A DNA stretch of 64,000 nt from Mytilus trossulus (GCF_036588685.1 NC_086386.1:1476710-1540709); one strand, 5' to 3'; numbered from the stretch's first letter, positions 34,257 through 47,224 are shown. The notes: generated by a model from the sequence alone, not told the origin. Program-made: numbers and translations.

Positions 34257-35910
34257 AGCATAACATTCTGGAAGTTTGTTGTACATTATATTAATCATTT
34301 TAGAGCAAAGTAAAATACACACGAAAGAATGACAAAATTAGCTAGGGTCTTATTTGTAGACAACATTAGCTAAGGTCTTATTTCTAGACCAATTGAGCTT
34401 GGGTATTATTTTTAGATGTATTTAACTATCCGTTGAGTACACAATCTATATAGTTATAAAATGAATGAATAAAATACCCTGTGATTATTTTTTATCAATA
34501 AAAAAGAATGTTTCCTATAAATTAAGGAAAATTTGATGAGACTGTCATATGAGAGAGAGGTTTAGCACTATAAAACCAGGTTCAATTTACCATGAAAATG
34601 CTTGTACCAAGTCAAAAATATGACAGTTGTAGTCCATTTGTTTGATGTGTATGTGCTTTTGATTTTGCCATTTGATTAGGGATTTTTCATTTTCAATTTT
34701 CCTATGAGTTAATTAAGTATATTTGTGATTTTACTTTTACTCTTATTTTACTGCATCCTATTAATGTATACATTCTTCTTCCAAAAATGAGATAATGCAT
34801 TTTTTCCCAACAATCTCTTATTAAGTTAAAACTTACCAAATTTTGTAAAAAATGAGACTACCCTCTTCTCTTAAATGCACCAGACTCTAATCATTCAAAT
34901 TTTTAACACCCTCTCTTTTATGTTCATTATTTCACCTTTGAATAACAAATATAAAGAGTAATTGAATTAAAAAATACAATTCAGAATACAATTTTCATCT
35001 TTTAAATTCATGCATACATTGAGAAGGATAAGTTACTGGTATATTGTTTCAGAAAGTTCTCGTTACTTTTTTGTACTTCAAGTATTTTCTATTTAACCAA
35101 ATTATTATCTTCTACGAATTACACCTACTGATAAAGTTCAATGTATTGTCACCCATCAAAAGCCAAGTGTACGGTCATGTGACGGTAGGTTGTTAATTTG
35201 TTATAACTTCCCCACACCTTAATTAGCAGTGGTTGTCTGTCCTCATTGATTAACTCTTATTGTTGTTTAATCCATGACGATTTCTGACTTCATTGTTTCT
35301 ATGGCAACCCTATTTTATATCTATTTAAGGTAAGAGATGTGGCTTAAAGATGTAACATTGATTTAACGTGAGACTATTTTACAAGGTATTTTATATATTT
35401 ATCTCATTAATTCATATTAATCTATTATGTCAATATAAACAAACAAAAAATTATTTGTCAATCTGTTTTTTTTGGAGGGTGAATTTTGAAATTAAATATC
35501 AAATTTCTTTTATGATGAAAAATTATTTATTATAGAAAAAACATGTAGGAGTTACATATTTGTTTTTTCTATAATTTTTCATACATTAAAATTGAATAAA
35601 ATGAGACGTTGGATATATATGATATCAATGTGACAGCTACCTAATAAAAACAATTGTTATTATATAAAGTATTTATTTTATTATCTTTTTTTTTCACACT
35701 ATTCAATACTTCATTGATTACTTTATTTACTTGTATACTTAGATATTGATTTTGTTCCATTACCTTCACCATTAAACAATATTAAACCAAATAAAAATAA
35801 ATTTGTTATTGTAACCCTTCTTTATATAATTTCACGATAATTGAGTTGTAGTACAAATCGTTAATTGTCCTTAGAATTATATTTAGACATATTGATTGGA
35901 GCCCATTGAT

Positions 35911-36093
35911 CTGTGGAACAACACACCTATTAAATCTAGTATTAATGGTCAAATTACACGAAAGATAAATCTGTTGAACAACACACCTATTAAATCTAGT
36001 ATTAATGGTCAAATTACACGAAAGATAAATCTGTTGAACAACACACCTATTAAATCTAGTATTAATGGTCAAATTACACGAAAGATAAATCTG
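35911..36093. repeat. 60-bp tandem repeat, 3 copies
   Basis: CTGTTGAACAACACACCTAT with TAAATCTAGTATTAATGGTC recurs every 60 bp at 35911, 35971 and 36031. The copies are nearly identical and the period is a multiple of 3, so open frames cross it on both strands (20-residue period). No start-site context, splice signal or recognisable peptide supports a gene. Confidence 0.85.
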
Positions 36094-36289
36094 AAGAAAA
36101 AAACGTGATGGGAATAAATTATCAGAGAAGCAGTCCAACAGGTTAAAGCAAATAGACAAGAATTTTATTTTTGCTTGTTTTATTTCTTTTCTTCAAATAT
36201 TAATATGCTTATCTTTAAGTTGACTGAGGGCTTTCATTGTGTCTTCATTTAACATAAGTGATGTTTTGTAAAAATATTATAATGGAATA

Positions 36290-36509
36290 CTGTGGATTGA
36301 TAATTGACACAATGGATACTAATTTACATGGATTTCGTGGGTACAGTTTAATCATGAACATGATGAAGTTAAATGTTCAATGAATTAAAAATTTTCTATA
36401 GGGTTTAATGAAAAATAAAGGCAAAACCTAGCAATCAAATAGCCATGAAAATGCAAGTTTTCCACAATCCAAGAAAATTGCTACCCACAAAAAATAAATG
36501 AATGCACAG
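36290..36509. mobile_element. CTGTGGATTCATT-family MITE, degenerate copy 2
   Basis: The ends CTGTGGATTGATAATT and AATAAATGAATGCACAG with TA flanks match the element at 23114-23321, with more substitutions. It sits 30 bp upstream of the acceptor of the first coding exon of the TRMT9B-like gene. Confidence 0.7.
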
Positions 36510-36569
36510 TATTAGATAACTTTTTTTCTTTTCTTCAGGTGTTTATAAGTTGATTGTGATCTCCAATGG

Positions 36570-39500
36570 ATGACATTACCGCGGTTACCATCAGTAATGA
36601 AAGGTGGACGTTATCTGGAGGAAAAACATGTCAGAAAAGTCTATGATACAATTGCACCAAGTTTTAATGAAATACCACAGAAAGTTTGGCCAAACGTCAA
36701 AAAATTTATCAAAAATTTACATCCAGGATCACTGGTTGCTGATATAGGTAAATAATATAAGGACAAAAGTATTAGGGTTGTGTTCATTTCCAACTTTCCG
36801 CTTTCACAAGTTTTAGGAATATTGGAGAATGAATAAAAGAGAGAATAAAAATACCAAATGGAAATTCAAACTCGTAAGTTGAAAACAAATTGAGTATGTT
36901 ATGTTAATAAACCAAACACATTATGAAATACAAACAACGTTACACAAAACACAACATAGAAAAGTGTAGACTAAGTAAGACAAATGAAACAAAAAAGACA
37001 CTAGTGATTTTGTGTGCTCACAGAAGGGTAAGCAAATCCCGCTCCACATGTGGCATCTTTCGTGTTGTCCATGTTTGTACAAACTAAGTAATAAATCTTA
37101 GTTTGGCAGGTCACATTAAGGAAAAGACGACATGATTGTGGTTAGGACAATTGGAACAGATTGCATCAGATATTAAAAAAGGATGTTTACAGTTATTGAG
37201 TTTAAATGATGATATTAGAATGTAAGAAGAAAGTTTTCACTGGCAATGGCCACTGTGCATTTAAAGTAAAAACTAAGAGGGTAACAATGAGTTATTTTGT
37301 TCGTTTACCAGTGAACAGTTTTCTCGTTTTTTTTATAAAGATTAGAATGTTGGTTTCCCCATTTGAATGGTTTTACACTAGTAATTTAGAGGCCCTTTAT
37401 AGCTTGTTGTTCGGTTTGAGCCAAGGCTCTGTGTTGAAGTCCGTACATTGACCTATTATATTTTACTTTTATAAATTGTTATTTGGATTGAGAGTTGTCT
37501 CATTGGCACTCATACCACATCTTCCTATATCTAGTAAAAAAGGGGAAGATTTGTATTTAACACTTGACAAACAAACAAATAACAGTCGAATGAGCAACAC
37601 AAAATTTAGGAGTGAAAACATGTGCTCTATAACGGTAAGCAGTTCTTGCTTCAGTAGTGGCACCTGTCTTGATTTACCTTTAAGTAAATATACAATGATA
37701 AGTCTTATTTCTTAAGTATCACATCAAATTAACAGAGGTAATTATCCACTAAAGAGAAATTGAAAATACAAGAATTGAAATAACCAGTCTGTCTGTTTTC
37801 ATTTTTAATAAATTAATGTATATAGTTTTTATACTAACATTGATGAGTATTTAACAATATACGAGACTCATCATCATTATTTGTGTGATAACCTAAAATT
37901 GAGTCACAGGATTTGTAGATTAACAAAAGATACCTCATTTGTACTATTACAGGTTGCGGTAAGGCCGATATCTTCACATCAATAAATCAGTTTATAAGTT
38001 TGGAGTCGATGCATGTTATCCTTTAGTTTATATATTTACAGGTTGCGGTAAGGCCGATATCTTCACATCAATAAATCAGTTTATCAGTTTGGAGTAGATG
38101 CATGTTATCCTTTAGTTTATCTATTTACAGGTTGCGGTAAGGCAGATATCTTCACATCAATAAATCAGTTTATAAATTTGGAGTAGATGCATGTTATACT
38201 TTAGTTTATCTATTTACAGGTTGCGGTAAGGCTGATATCTTCACATCAATAAATCAGTTTATAAGTTTGGAGTAGATGCATGTTATCCTTTAGTTTATCT
38301 ATTTACAGGTTGCGGTAATGGCAGATATCTTCACATTAATAAATCAGTTTATAAGTTTGGAGTAGACACATGTTATCCTTTAGTTTATCTATTTACAGGT
38401 TGCGGTAATGGCAGATATCTTCACATTAATAAATCAGTTTATAAGTTTGGAGTCGACGCATGTTATCCTTTAGTTGAGCTGTCTGGAGAGAAGGGATATG
38501 AAGTATTAGTTGCTGACAACCAGTCTTTACCTTTTAGAGATTGTGCCTTTGATGCTGTTATTTCTGTTGGGGTGCTGCATCATTTCTCTACTGAGCCAAG
38601 GAGAGTAAAGGCATTGAATGAACTGTGTAGAATATTAAGACCTGGTGGAAAACTCCTGGTATATGTCTGGGCCTATGAACAGAAACATAGAAGGGTAGGC
38701 TATTGTAAAATTGAGAATGAAAATGGGGAATATGTCAAAGAGACAACATCAGACTTTAACAGCAGAAAACAGTATAAGCCCACCAATGGGTTTTCAACAC
38801 AGGGAGAAATTCTCGCACCCTGACGTGTGATTCAGCTCGCCCCTTAATAAAAATATGTACTAGTTAAGTGATAATGGCAATGATAAACACTGAAATATAT
38901 AAATGAACTAAAATTAAAATCATACAAGACTTACAAATCCAGACTCTGGATCCTGACTTGGGACAGGCGCAATATTATGGTTACCGTACATATATTGTAG
39001 TTTCATATGTTTCATCAGATAGAAAACTTGTTGTTAAAGGTCATAGGTGATGAACAGCAACAAAGAAGGGAAGTTAACCATTGAGAGAATTTATGGTTTA
39101 TGAGGCCCCTCATGGGGGGGGTCCTAGTAATCACATAATCACCATTTTTTTGCCAATATAATCACATAATCATTAAATATTTGCTCATCTTTAGTAATCA
39201 AATAATCATAAACTAAAAATACAGTCCTAGGTAATCAAATAATCATGAAATATTTGGCTTAATAATCAAATAATCATTAAAAAAACGGCCAAGTAATCAC
39301 ATAATCAAAAACCCCATGAGGGCCCTCGTTTATGTATTCATTGAAGACAGAAAATTCTTACATGCAAATCCCCACAGACAAATTTTGGTTTATGATAAGT
39401 CATATAACTTGTAATACTTATTACTGTCTGTTAAAAAAATTAAGTTTCAATTGTAATTAGAAAGTACAACACATGATCTTTAAGGCTGGATTTGGCTCTG

Positions 39501-42500
39501 TATAAATAGATAAAGGAAGATGTGGTGTGAGTGCCAATGAGACAACTCTCCATATTTCAACATCTAATCATCCTGATTCAAGGCAAGTTATCAAGAAGCT
39601 CTACAGATTTTACCAAAATTTTGGTATCAGCACAAATTTTGTGAAAAGATAAAAAAATATGCAACATTCTGTAACATAATATATAAAACTTTATGTATGG
39701 GTATAGAATACTTATTAGGTGTAGAACAGTTTTCTTAAAATCCATATTTAAATATCTGCTTGATCAAAGGTTAATTTTTGCCAAATAAAATAATGATTAA
39801 TTGACATTTCCATTACAGTTTGATGGCCAGGATGTGTTGATACCATGGCATGCTGGGAAAAAAATCACACAAAAAGGTAAAAAGTAGTCTTAATGCATCA
39901 ACAAACTGTATCTTACTATTCTTTTAATCACTTATATCTAAAGTGCGCATTACCAATCAAAAAGCCAAAGTAAAAAAATCAGAAGTTAAAATTTTCAATT
40001 GTAACTGCATTGACATTTCAAAAGCTTGATTCCTACAAAAAAAAACCAACACTTTTGGTGATCAAGAGTGATAGCAACTTATTGAAAAATGGCCTTGAAG
40101 AACTCTATACAAATCAAGAAAAAATATTCTTTTGGGAAAAAATAAAGAATCTCTTTGAGGAAAATGTTGTTTTCAAGCTTTTTATATTTTGCCCCCAAAT
40201 ATTGATTTGGAATGAAATGTTATTAGATAACAAGTCCTTTGTGTATTGACATGCTTATAACAACCTTCATCATGTATGCTCAAGAACAAAAGATTCAAAA
40301 TGAAAAAAATATCTAGAATTTATTAGAATTTATAAACCAAAATGGTCAACATTAAACAGCACATTACACCTAAGGGATATGCAATTTTTGCAAAAAAGAA
40401 AATTTAAGGAAACACTTTTAATTAGAAATTATTGTTTGCATTTATTGTTGTGAGTTTTTGCAGACTGTACAGAGAGTATGAAGGATATTTATTATAATGA
40501 GGCTCACTTACATAGATATATAGATTCTTACACTGCAACAAGTGTATTATGATATTTCTCCACTCGAGACAGTTAAATTTTACTATTTAAAGCGTGAGGC
40601 TTGCCGAGCTCTTTAAATAATACAATTTAACTGTCGAGAGTGGAGAAATATCGTAATACAGGAGTTATAGTGTCAGAATCTGTTTCTCTATTTCTTTTTA
40701 TCGTTCTTTTTCAAAGATTTTCAGAAACTTGTGTTCTTTATATGCGACGTCATCAGGCATTGTGGCCTTTTTTCATATTGTTACAATGGGAAAATTCAGA
40801 AGAAAACAAAACATTTAGACGTCATAATCAAATTTCGACTAATCATTTGCCTAGAACAGACTTTTCTATAGTGAGGAGAAATAGTTTTCTCACACCGCTC
40901 AGGAAATGTGAAAATAGTACAAAAATTAGAGAAATATGTATCTTTATCATGTATTTCAGGATTGTTTAATTCAGACCAGGACATATCAAGTACCAGTTCA
41001 ATCAGTGAAGATGAGTCCATTGATTCCACCAGACATGTTATCCAGAGAACTGTTTCTGATCCTTCCTGTCCTTGCTGTCAACCTTCTCAAACGACCTTGA
41101 TTAACAAACTTCTGTCCTCTAAACCTCTGTCGTCAAGGCAACGATCCAATACTCTACCATCATCACTGGAGGCTTTGACGGGTAACCATGACGATGAAAG
41201 TGAGATACAAGAAGAGTGTAGAAAACTTCAGATGTCTCTTAGAGAAATGTCTGCTAGTCATAATCACTTGAGTGCTTCAAACGATTCAGTATTCTGTAAT
41301 GGTGCAACGAATGAGAATGATGAAGATGGGATTGTATTTGAATCAAAACATTTTGCAAACAAAAATGATTTGTCTAGAGAGAATGAAATTTCTGCCTGTG
41401 AAAAAACGGACATATCCAATCAAATTTTAAATGAACCTTGTCAGATACCAAGTCATAATTTACCGTCTACTCACAATTATTGTGATGTGAATTCTAATGT
41501 AGATTCTCCACATGATCAACTAGAGCAGACAGGAATAGTGAATGATAATAATGAAGAGAAGCCAACTAAAAAAATGTCTTTCTTTGATACAATGAAAAAA
41601 CGTTTCCTTAAATTTATAGATTCAAAATTCGAAAATAAAAGTCCTTCAGATCATGAGCTGTCTGCAGGTAAGAGGAAATCATCATCAGAAAACAAATCAC
41701 CGTCCGGGAATGACAGAAATATACAGGATGTGAATTCACAGAGTACATTTGCTTGCTTTGCTGTTAGAGAGTTTCCCATGAGCAGCTGTCATAACTACAG
41801 AAATTCAGGATGTTCAACTCAGGATGAAAATAGCATTCAAAGTTTTCTGGATCCTGGCTATCATACAACACAACCTGAAGAACAGGCTGCCAGTAAATCA
41901 GCCATCTTGTCAACAGGAGTTAATGATTTAAGACAACATGTCAACACAAGTGAATTACAACAATCTGTTAATACAAGTCTATATGATCAATCTGTTAAAG
42001 ACCCTCAAAATAGTTCAGGTCTTTCTACTATATCGATCTCAAACTCTCAAAAATATAATCATTATGATCTGGATAAATCTCATGGAAATGTTGATAAAAA
42101 TGGAAGAAATAAGTGCAATAAAACTTTTATGAATGGTCATCAGGAAAAAAATAGTCAGGGTGTTACCAAGGTGATGAATGGTGCAAGTAAAAAACAGTGC
42201 AATAAGATTGTAAATGGTCACAAACAACAACAAGGACATGAAGGAGGAATGTGCAATATTATTGATTCAGACTGTGATCAAAATTCTCAGTTAAATTCTC
42301 TCAACGCCAAAACTTCAGGAAAGTGGTCACATGACAGAGATATCCCATGTGACCATGATCTGTCTCACCGACAAAATGGATCAACAGTCTCAGGGATTCA
42401 TAATGGCCTAAAAAACAATTCAAAGAATGGATGTGATAAATCCAGCCATATAAAGTATTATGAAACAACAAAAACAACAGAAACAAACAGTATTTCAGGG

Positions 42501-43037
42501 GAGACAACTACTCAACATAATGTTTCAAGGGAGACAACACACAGTCAAAACACTACATCTAATTGCTATTACAGAAGGGAAAGTAGTGGAAACGAATATG
42601 CAAGTCAATCTGAGTGTAAAAATGGGAAGAGCAGTGACAAAAACAATTCTCCATTGAAAAATAAAAGTGATGAAATATTTCAAAAGAATGGAACAACTCA
42701 CAACGATAATAGCCGAGTAAATAGAAATCAAAATCATATCAGAAGCTCAGAAAACATATCTTCTAGTCGTCTATCTAATCAACAGTCCTTTAAATCATGT
42801 GACACCTTACACAATGGTGCTAATTATGTGCCTTCTCCATCCTCTACAATGACAGAAGAGGAGTTCCAAATGTCGACCGCTAGACTCTGTAGGTTTTATC
42901 ATGTTTTCAAACAAGGAGAGTTGTCTAACCTGATATTTAAATATGTAGATAATTTGTGTATAGTTAGTTGCACATATGATCATGGTAATTGGTGCTTAAT
43001 TGCTGAGAAAATAGATAGTGATGTAAATAATGTTTGA
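36570..43037 (+). CDS. TRMT9B: TRMT9B-like tRNA methyltransferase family protein, 869 residues
   Basis: This is a SAM-dependent methyltransferase of the Trm9 family, which acts on wobble-uridine modification in tRNA; vertebrate TRMT9B is a divergent member whose activity is less certain. Coding exons: 36570-36747 (ATG, in-frame TAA upstream in the exon), 38399-38694, 39819-39876, 40960-43037 (TGA); borders and phases agree. The N-terminal part has KVYDTIAPSFNEIPQKVWP, motif I ADIGCGNGRYL (about residues 57-67), LPFRDCAFDAVISVGVLHHF, RILRPGGKLLVYVWAYEQ and QDVLIPWH. The last exon (691 residues) is mostly Ser/Asn/His/Lys-rich and probably disordered. It ends RFYHVFKQGELSNLI...DHGNWCLIAEK, the conserved Trm9/ALKBH8-type C-terminus, closest in my memory to TRMT9B. 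The RRM and AlkB domains of ALKBH8 are absent. It is about twice the length of the human protein. An upstream untranslated exon probably ends at 30229. The intron before exon 2 carries five extra copies of that exon's acceptor. Confidence 0.9.
37300..37530 (+). repeat. Dispersed repeat, GAGAGTTGTCTCATTGGCA type
   Basis: It contains GTTCGGTTTGAGCCAAGGCT and GGATTGAGAGTTGTCTCATT then GGCACTCATACCACATCTTC, matching the family at 53750-53890 and 47315. In the first coding intron of the TRMT9B-like gene. Non-coding. Confidence 0.7.
37940..38398 (+). repeat. 89/90-bp array carrying the TRMT9B exon 2 acceptor and SAM motif I codons
   Basis: Acceptor-like TTTACAG (ATTACAG in the first) followed by GTTGCGGTAA occurs with exon-side starts at 37953, 38042, 38131, 38220, 38309 and 38399. 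Spacings are 89, 89, 89, 89 and 90. The sixth copy is the real exon. Copies 1-4 read GGTAAGGC where the real exon has GGTAATGGC; this loses one base and, if used, leads to a stop within about 25 codons. Copy 5 has the intact sequence and its 90-bp unit is in frame with the real exon, so using that acceptor would insert 30 residues and duplicate motif I. Confidence 0.93.
39101..39331. mobile_element. Inverted-repeat MITE with internal TAATCA repeats
   Basis: The left end GAGGCCCCTCATGGGG and the right end CCCCATGAGGGCCCTC are inverse copies. Inside, AATCACATAATCA or AATCAAATAATCA recurs about eight times. It lies in the intron between exons 2 and 3 of the TRMT9B-like gene. Superfamily not assigned. 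Confidence 0.7.
40544..40659. repeat. 49-bp arm hairpin
   Basis: The arms 40544-40592 (GTATTATGATATTTCTCCAC onward) and 40611-40659 are inverse copies with a few mismatches. The loop is 18 bases (CGTGAGGCTTGCCGAGCT). The layout matches the hairpin at 33225-33352: long AT-rich arms and a short GC-richer loop. It is in the last intron of the TRMT9B-like gene, about 300 bp before the final exon. Confidence 0.88.
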
Positions 43038-43640
43038 TAGCATGAAACGATTGTAGCAGATAAATGTTTCCATGGTAACTGGTGCTTGGTAGGATAGTAA
43101 AATGAAGATAAACAGAATGCTTTCTTACACATTTGTTGAACTTTTTTCTTAAATATTCTACAAATTGTGTAACTAAAAACATTTTTCAAGAAATACTTGG
43201 AATTTCCTTTTAATACCATGTTTACTTAGTTAAAAGTGATATTGTGATCATGGTGAAATGACAAAACACTTTTAAAGTAAATACCTTTATCATGAGATTT
43301 ACTTTTGTAATGAAAATTAGGCTTGCGCCAGTTATAACATAAAACTCAGGAAATTCAAATGAGTGAATGTTTTATATATTTTTAATTAGATTGTATTAAT
43401 GAAATAATGAAATGGTTGATTTTATTTTTTAACAAGTACTTGATTTTTAATTCTTTCATTGTGAGACAGATGCATGCTATATTTCATTTCACAAAAGAAC
43501 TACGTCACATCTTGGTGAACATAGCAATGATTAATAAGTTTTAGGTGAAAGGTCAAACAGAAATATTCTCTAGTTATGATCAACATTGTGTACTTACATT
43601 GTACATCTAATCAAAATAAAGTGCATTAGTACTTATCTCA
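43038..43640 (+). other. Probable 3' untranslated region of the TRMT9B-like gene
   Basis: AT-rich sequence follows the TGA. The canonical AATAAA at 43615-43620 is a plausible polyadenylation signal. No competing frame is seen. Confidence 0.45.
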
Positions 43641-46590
43641 CTATTTATATACATTCATTGTTTTTTGTAAGCTTTTATTATTTAAAAACTTTTTCCAACA
43701 ACATTCCTGCATTGTGCCTATTTGATATTTACAAATGATTTATATAACTTTTGCTCACTACTTGGTTAATGGTATGACCATTTCTACTTATACACAGTCC
43801 TACGCTTTCTTTCAGCATACTGCTATCAAACTTATTCCAATGTGTTCTATCATCATAATCATGATAAGTCGATTTTAGAATTGAGTAACATGATAATCAT
43901 TGCTGTAACCTTTTTGAAAGCTCAATAGGTCATAGATGTTATATTTTATTGGGACATGAAAGTTCATTATAGTTACATCATGTGACTGTTGTTTACCAAT
44001 CGAAACAATGGAATCTCATAAAACATATCGTGTAATGTTATTATTTATCTTTAATTCAGATGATCCATAAAGATTCATGCAAACATTAGATTGCTTAAAC
44101 TTTCAGCCCCAACTAGTCATTTTGAAGTACATGTATGTATAAACACCTCATTACCCTCCCCCTTTTTTCTCAAAGTAGATTTAGAAAATGCTCCATCATG
44201 TTGTTCTGTTTTTGTTTTGACAGTTTAAGGGGTATATGCCTTCCTGGTATCCACCTCTGTTTATAATAAACTTGTAAACTTTATCTATTTATTTGAAACT
44301 TTCTCTTAGATTTATTTATTTAACGGGCATTTTATCTATAATTGTCGATATATGCTATACATTATAGTCAAATGTATTTATGGTTGTATCATGTATATAT
44401 TGTTTTGCCATTTATTTTCTTCTTATTTTTAGAAGTAATCAGCTTTGTATAAGATGTATAATTTATTTTTTAGAAGAAATCATTTCATAAATGACGATAT
44501 ATATAATTTTTTTTTAGAAATGATAGGCTTTGTTTCAGTTGTGATATAATTTATTTAAAGCAAATATAAATTTATTTATTTTTTATTGAATTATTTATTT
44601 ATTGATTTACACTTGAACTGTAATATTGCCTTAGAAAATAATCAAACACATTCTTGCCTTGATTTGACAAATAGTTAAGCCTCAGTAGGCAATTAGTCTT
44701 CTCAATGTTTTTTTCTCATATGTTATGGAGTTCATTGAAAGGGGGGATAACTCTTTATTGATATTCTAATATGTTGTTTCACATGATAAAGAAAACATAT
44801 ATAAACAAAAATTGCAGACAGTAATCAATTGAGTTTCTTTTTACATTTTTATTCTAGATTGATTTATACTTTCCCAAACTGCATGAACTGATTAATTTTA
44901 TCACTGATTATTACTACTATTTTATCACTAGCATGACTATTTAGATGTAAAAGTGCCTCTCACATTTACAACATTTATTGGTTTATTAGCCTTCATAGAT
45001 GTTTCTGAAATTAGTTGACAGTTAAAATTGCTCAATTTCTAATATAAAGTAATGTTTTAGTATTGTGAACGGAAGATCAGTTCAGGCATAGTTTATACAC
45101 AGAAGTTGTTAAAGGGAGATAATTGAAAGAAATAAAAAAAACCATTTGAGTTGCTATGAGCTCACATAATTTGCAGTGGCAGTATTTTAATACTGCTTGA
45201 AATGCTCAATTTCCCATAAAAATTATAACATATAAATGCTTATAATGTCTACCTTTATTCGTAATACTTGATTTACATACATTATACTCTCAATATCTTA
45301 TTTCAATGAGTTATTTTATAAATGTGTATACTTTTTGTAAGTACAAATATACGATTTTGCTATTTATTTTCCTGGTGATGAAAAAATTATGAAGATCTGT
45401 GTCATCTATTGTCATCTCACTTCGTTAGTTATATTTTTTTGCTAGTCATAGATTTCATATACAATAACATTGTAATTCATTAAAAATATATTTTACATTG
45501 CTGAAATTGTCCATAATTCAGACAGTGATCTCATTTGATGCTCTTCTATTGGTGCATTAATCTCTTTTAAGATTACCTAGATAATGAAGCATTTATATTT
45601 AACACTCATGTCTAACATTTTCTTACCCATTTTAACAACTACACATAATGACGATTAACTGTTATTACATGTATAGCATAAATACTTTTACAAACTTACT
45701 CTATTTTTGCATTTATAAGTTTTATTTGATGTGAATATTTTTATAGAATACTGCATTGTACTAAGCCATAGACAGCCATGACACTGGTTGAATTGTATTA
45801 GAGAAATGAATAATTGAATGTTAATATGTCAGATTATATACATTTTTAGCTTAAACAATTCCATCTTTTCACCAAGTTATCTCCCCTTGTGTAAGAATTC
45901 TTGGATAAAAAATGTACAGAGGAGCTTGGGGCATTAGATCACTTTTCATCATTATAGAGTGGGGGTAGAAGGGGTCGTTAAAAACATGAAATCCTGAGAT
46001 ATCCTGAGGTCCCTAAATACGAAAAAAAGAATTCCCGGATCCCAAAAGAGTCAATCCCGAAATCCTGAGCTTAAAAACGCCCGATTCTGGAGTCCTGTCA
46101 AAGGTTCTATTCCCCCTCACTATACATGTCAATGAATTTTTTCTGCCTATTTTCCTTTCATTTCATGTTTTCCTGCTGATTCTAACACACTCAAGACTGC
46201 ATTGAAAGTCCTTTATATGTTAAACATTGGAAATTTGTACCTGTGCAGCCCCATTATACTTATTCCAAAACTAGAGGTTTTCACATTTAAAGTTCTAGTA
46301 AGGTATAATGGTTGTGTTTGTAATGAATAAAAAATGTTATTTAGGCCAAGCGAATTAATTTAAAGTAGTAGCTAAATTGTTTTTAAAATATCTGTAGCAC
46401 AGAACAAGGGGATTCATGTCCCTAGGACATCTTTAATATTTCAATAGAGTTGTTTTAAAAGTACTTTCAAAGAAAATAAAGTTCTGTGATTAAATACATA
46501 CAGTAAAATAAAGGGCAATACAAAATTGAATTTTATGTTCCGTGGACTCAAAAGAGTTTGTGAACCTCACAAAAAAACCACTATTACTTG
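43641..46590. other. AT-rich intergenic stretch or long 3' end, no gene seen
   Basis: No frame with exon-like borders, RNA gene or long array is visible. The inverted-repeat element at about 45953-46130 is listed separately. Confidence 0.4.
45953..46132. mobile_element. Short inverted-repeat element
   Basis: The left end TATAGAGTGGGGGTAGAA and the right end TTCTATTCCCCCTCACTATA are inverse. Inside are repeated AATCCTGAG and ATCCCGAAAT-type words. No frame. It resembles the element at 8267-8495 in its TCCCG content. Confidence 0.65.
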
Positions 46591-46592
46591 CA

Positions 46593-46770
46593 AAGGGAAA
46601 CAACTCTTGTAATAATAAGTGATGAAAAGGGGAACAACTCATGTAATGATAAGTGATGAAAAGGGGAACAACTCATGTAATACTAAGTGATGAAAAGGGA
46701 AACAACTCATGTAATACTAAGTGATGAAAAGGGAAACAACTCATGTAATAATAAGTGATGAAAAGTGGAA
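46593..46770. repeat. 34-bp tandem repeat, about 5 copies
   Basis: AAGTGATGAAAAGGGGAACA followed by ACTCATGTAAT recurs every 34 bp, with small changes (GGGGAA or GGGAAA; ATGATA, ATACTA or ATAATA). Recent local amplification in intergenic DNA. A looser repeat of GTGCAAT.TTGATG words follows to about 47000. Confidence 0.8.
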
Positions 46771-47224
46771 ATGTTTAACTTTAGTGTAATAATATTAATG
46801 AATCTCTTGATTATCTTATGTGCCATCTTGATGAAACTTTTCTTTTGTGCAATGTCAATGGAAGTGATCTTTGTGCAATATTGATGGAACTTTTCTTTTC
46901 TGAAATGTTGATAAAATTTATTTTTTCTGCAGTGTCAATGAAACTTATTTTTGTGCAATCCTAATGAAAACGATCCATAATGCAATGTTGATGAATAAGA
47001 TTTTTACCATTTCGTTCTTCTCCTTTTACTTTTGTTTGTGTTGTTATTTAAAACAATAAAATTAACTTTGTTTTGTTGTTGTGTTTTTAAACTTATAAAA
47101 TATAAATACAAGGATATGGGGCATGCTTCTGCCATCACTCTGACTACTTACATGCATATGAGTATAGACTGGTTCCATATTTAACCGTATTTTTGTGACA
47201 AAAATATTGGTTATTGATTGGGGG

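Noticed and set aside
37476..37715. Short open frame starting MLFGLRVVSLALIPHL
   Set aside because: It is made of a dispersed repeat (GAGAGTTGTCTCATTGG type) inside an intron.
38695..38823. Read-through of TRMT9B-like exon 2 to the stop at 38821-38823
   Set aside because: The donor AGG/GTAGGC at 38694 joins in phase to QDVLIPWH, which is conserved. Retention would give a truncated protein, possible only as a minor isoform.
40908..40959. Upstream ATG extension of the large TRMT9B-like exon at 40908
   Set aside because: TTTCAG directly precedes 40960, and joining there to exon 3 gives the right phase; the upstream codons are intron.
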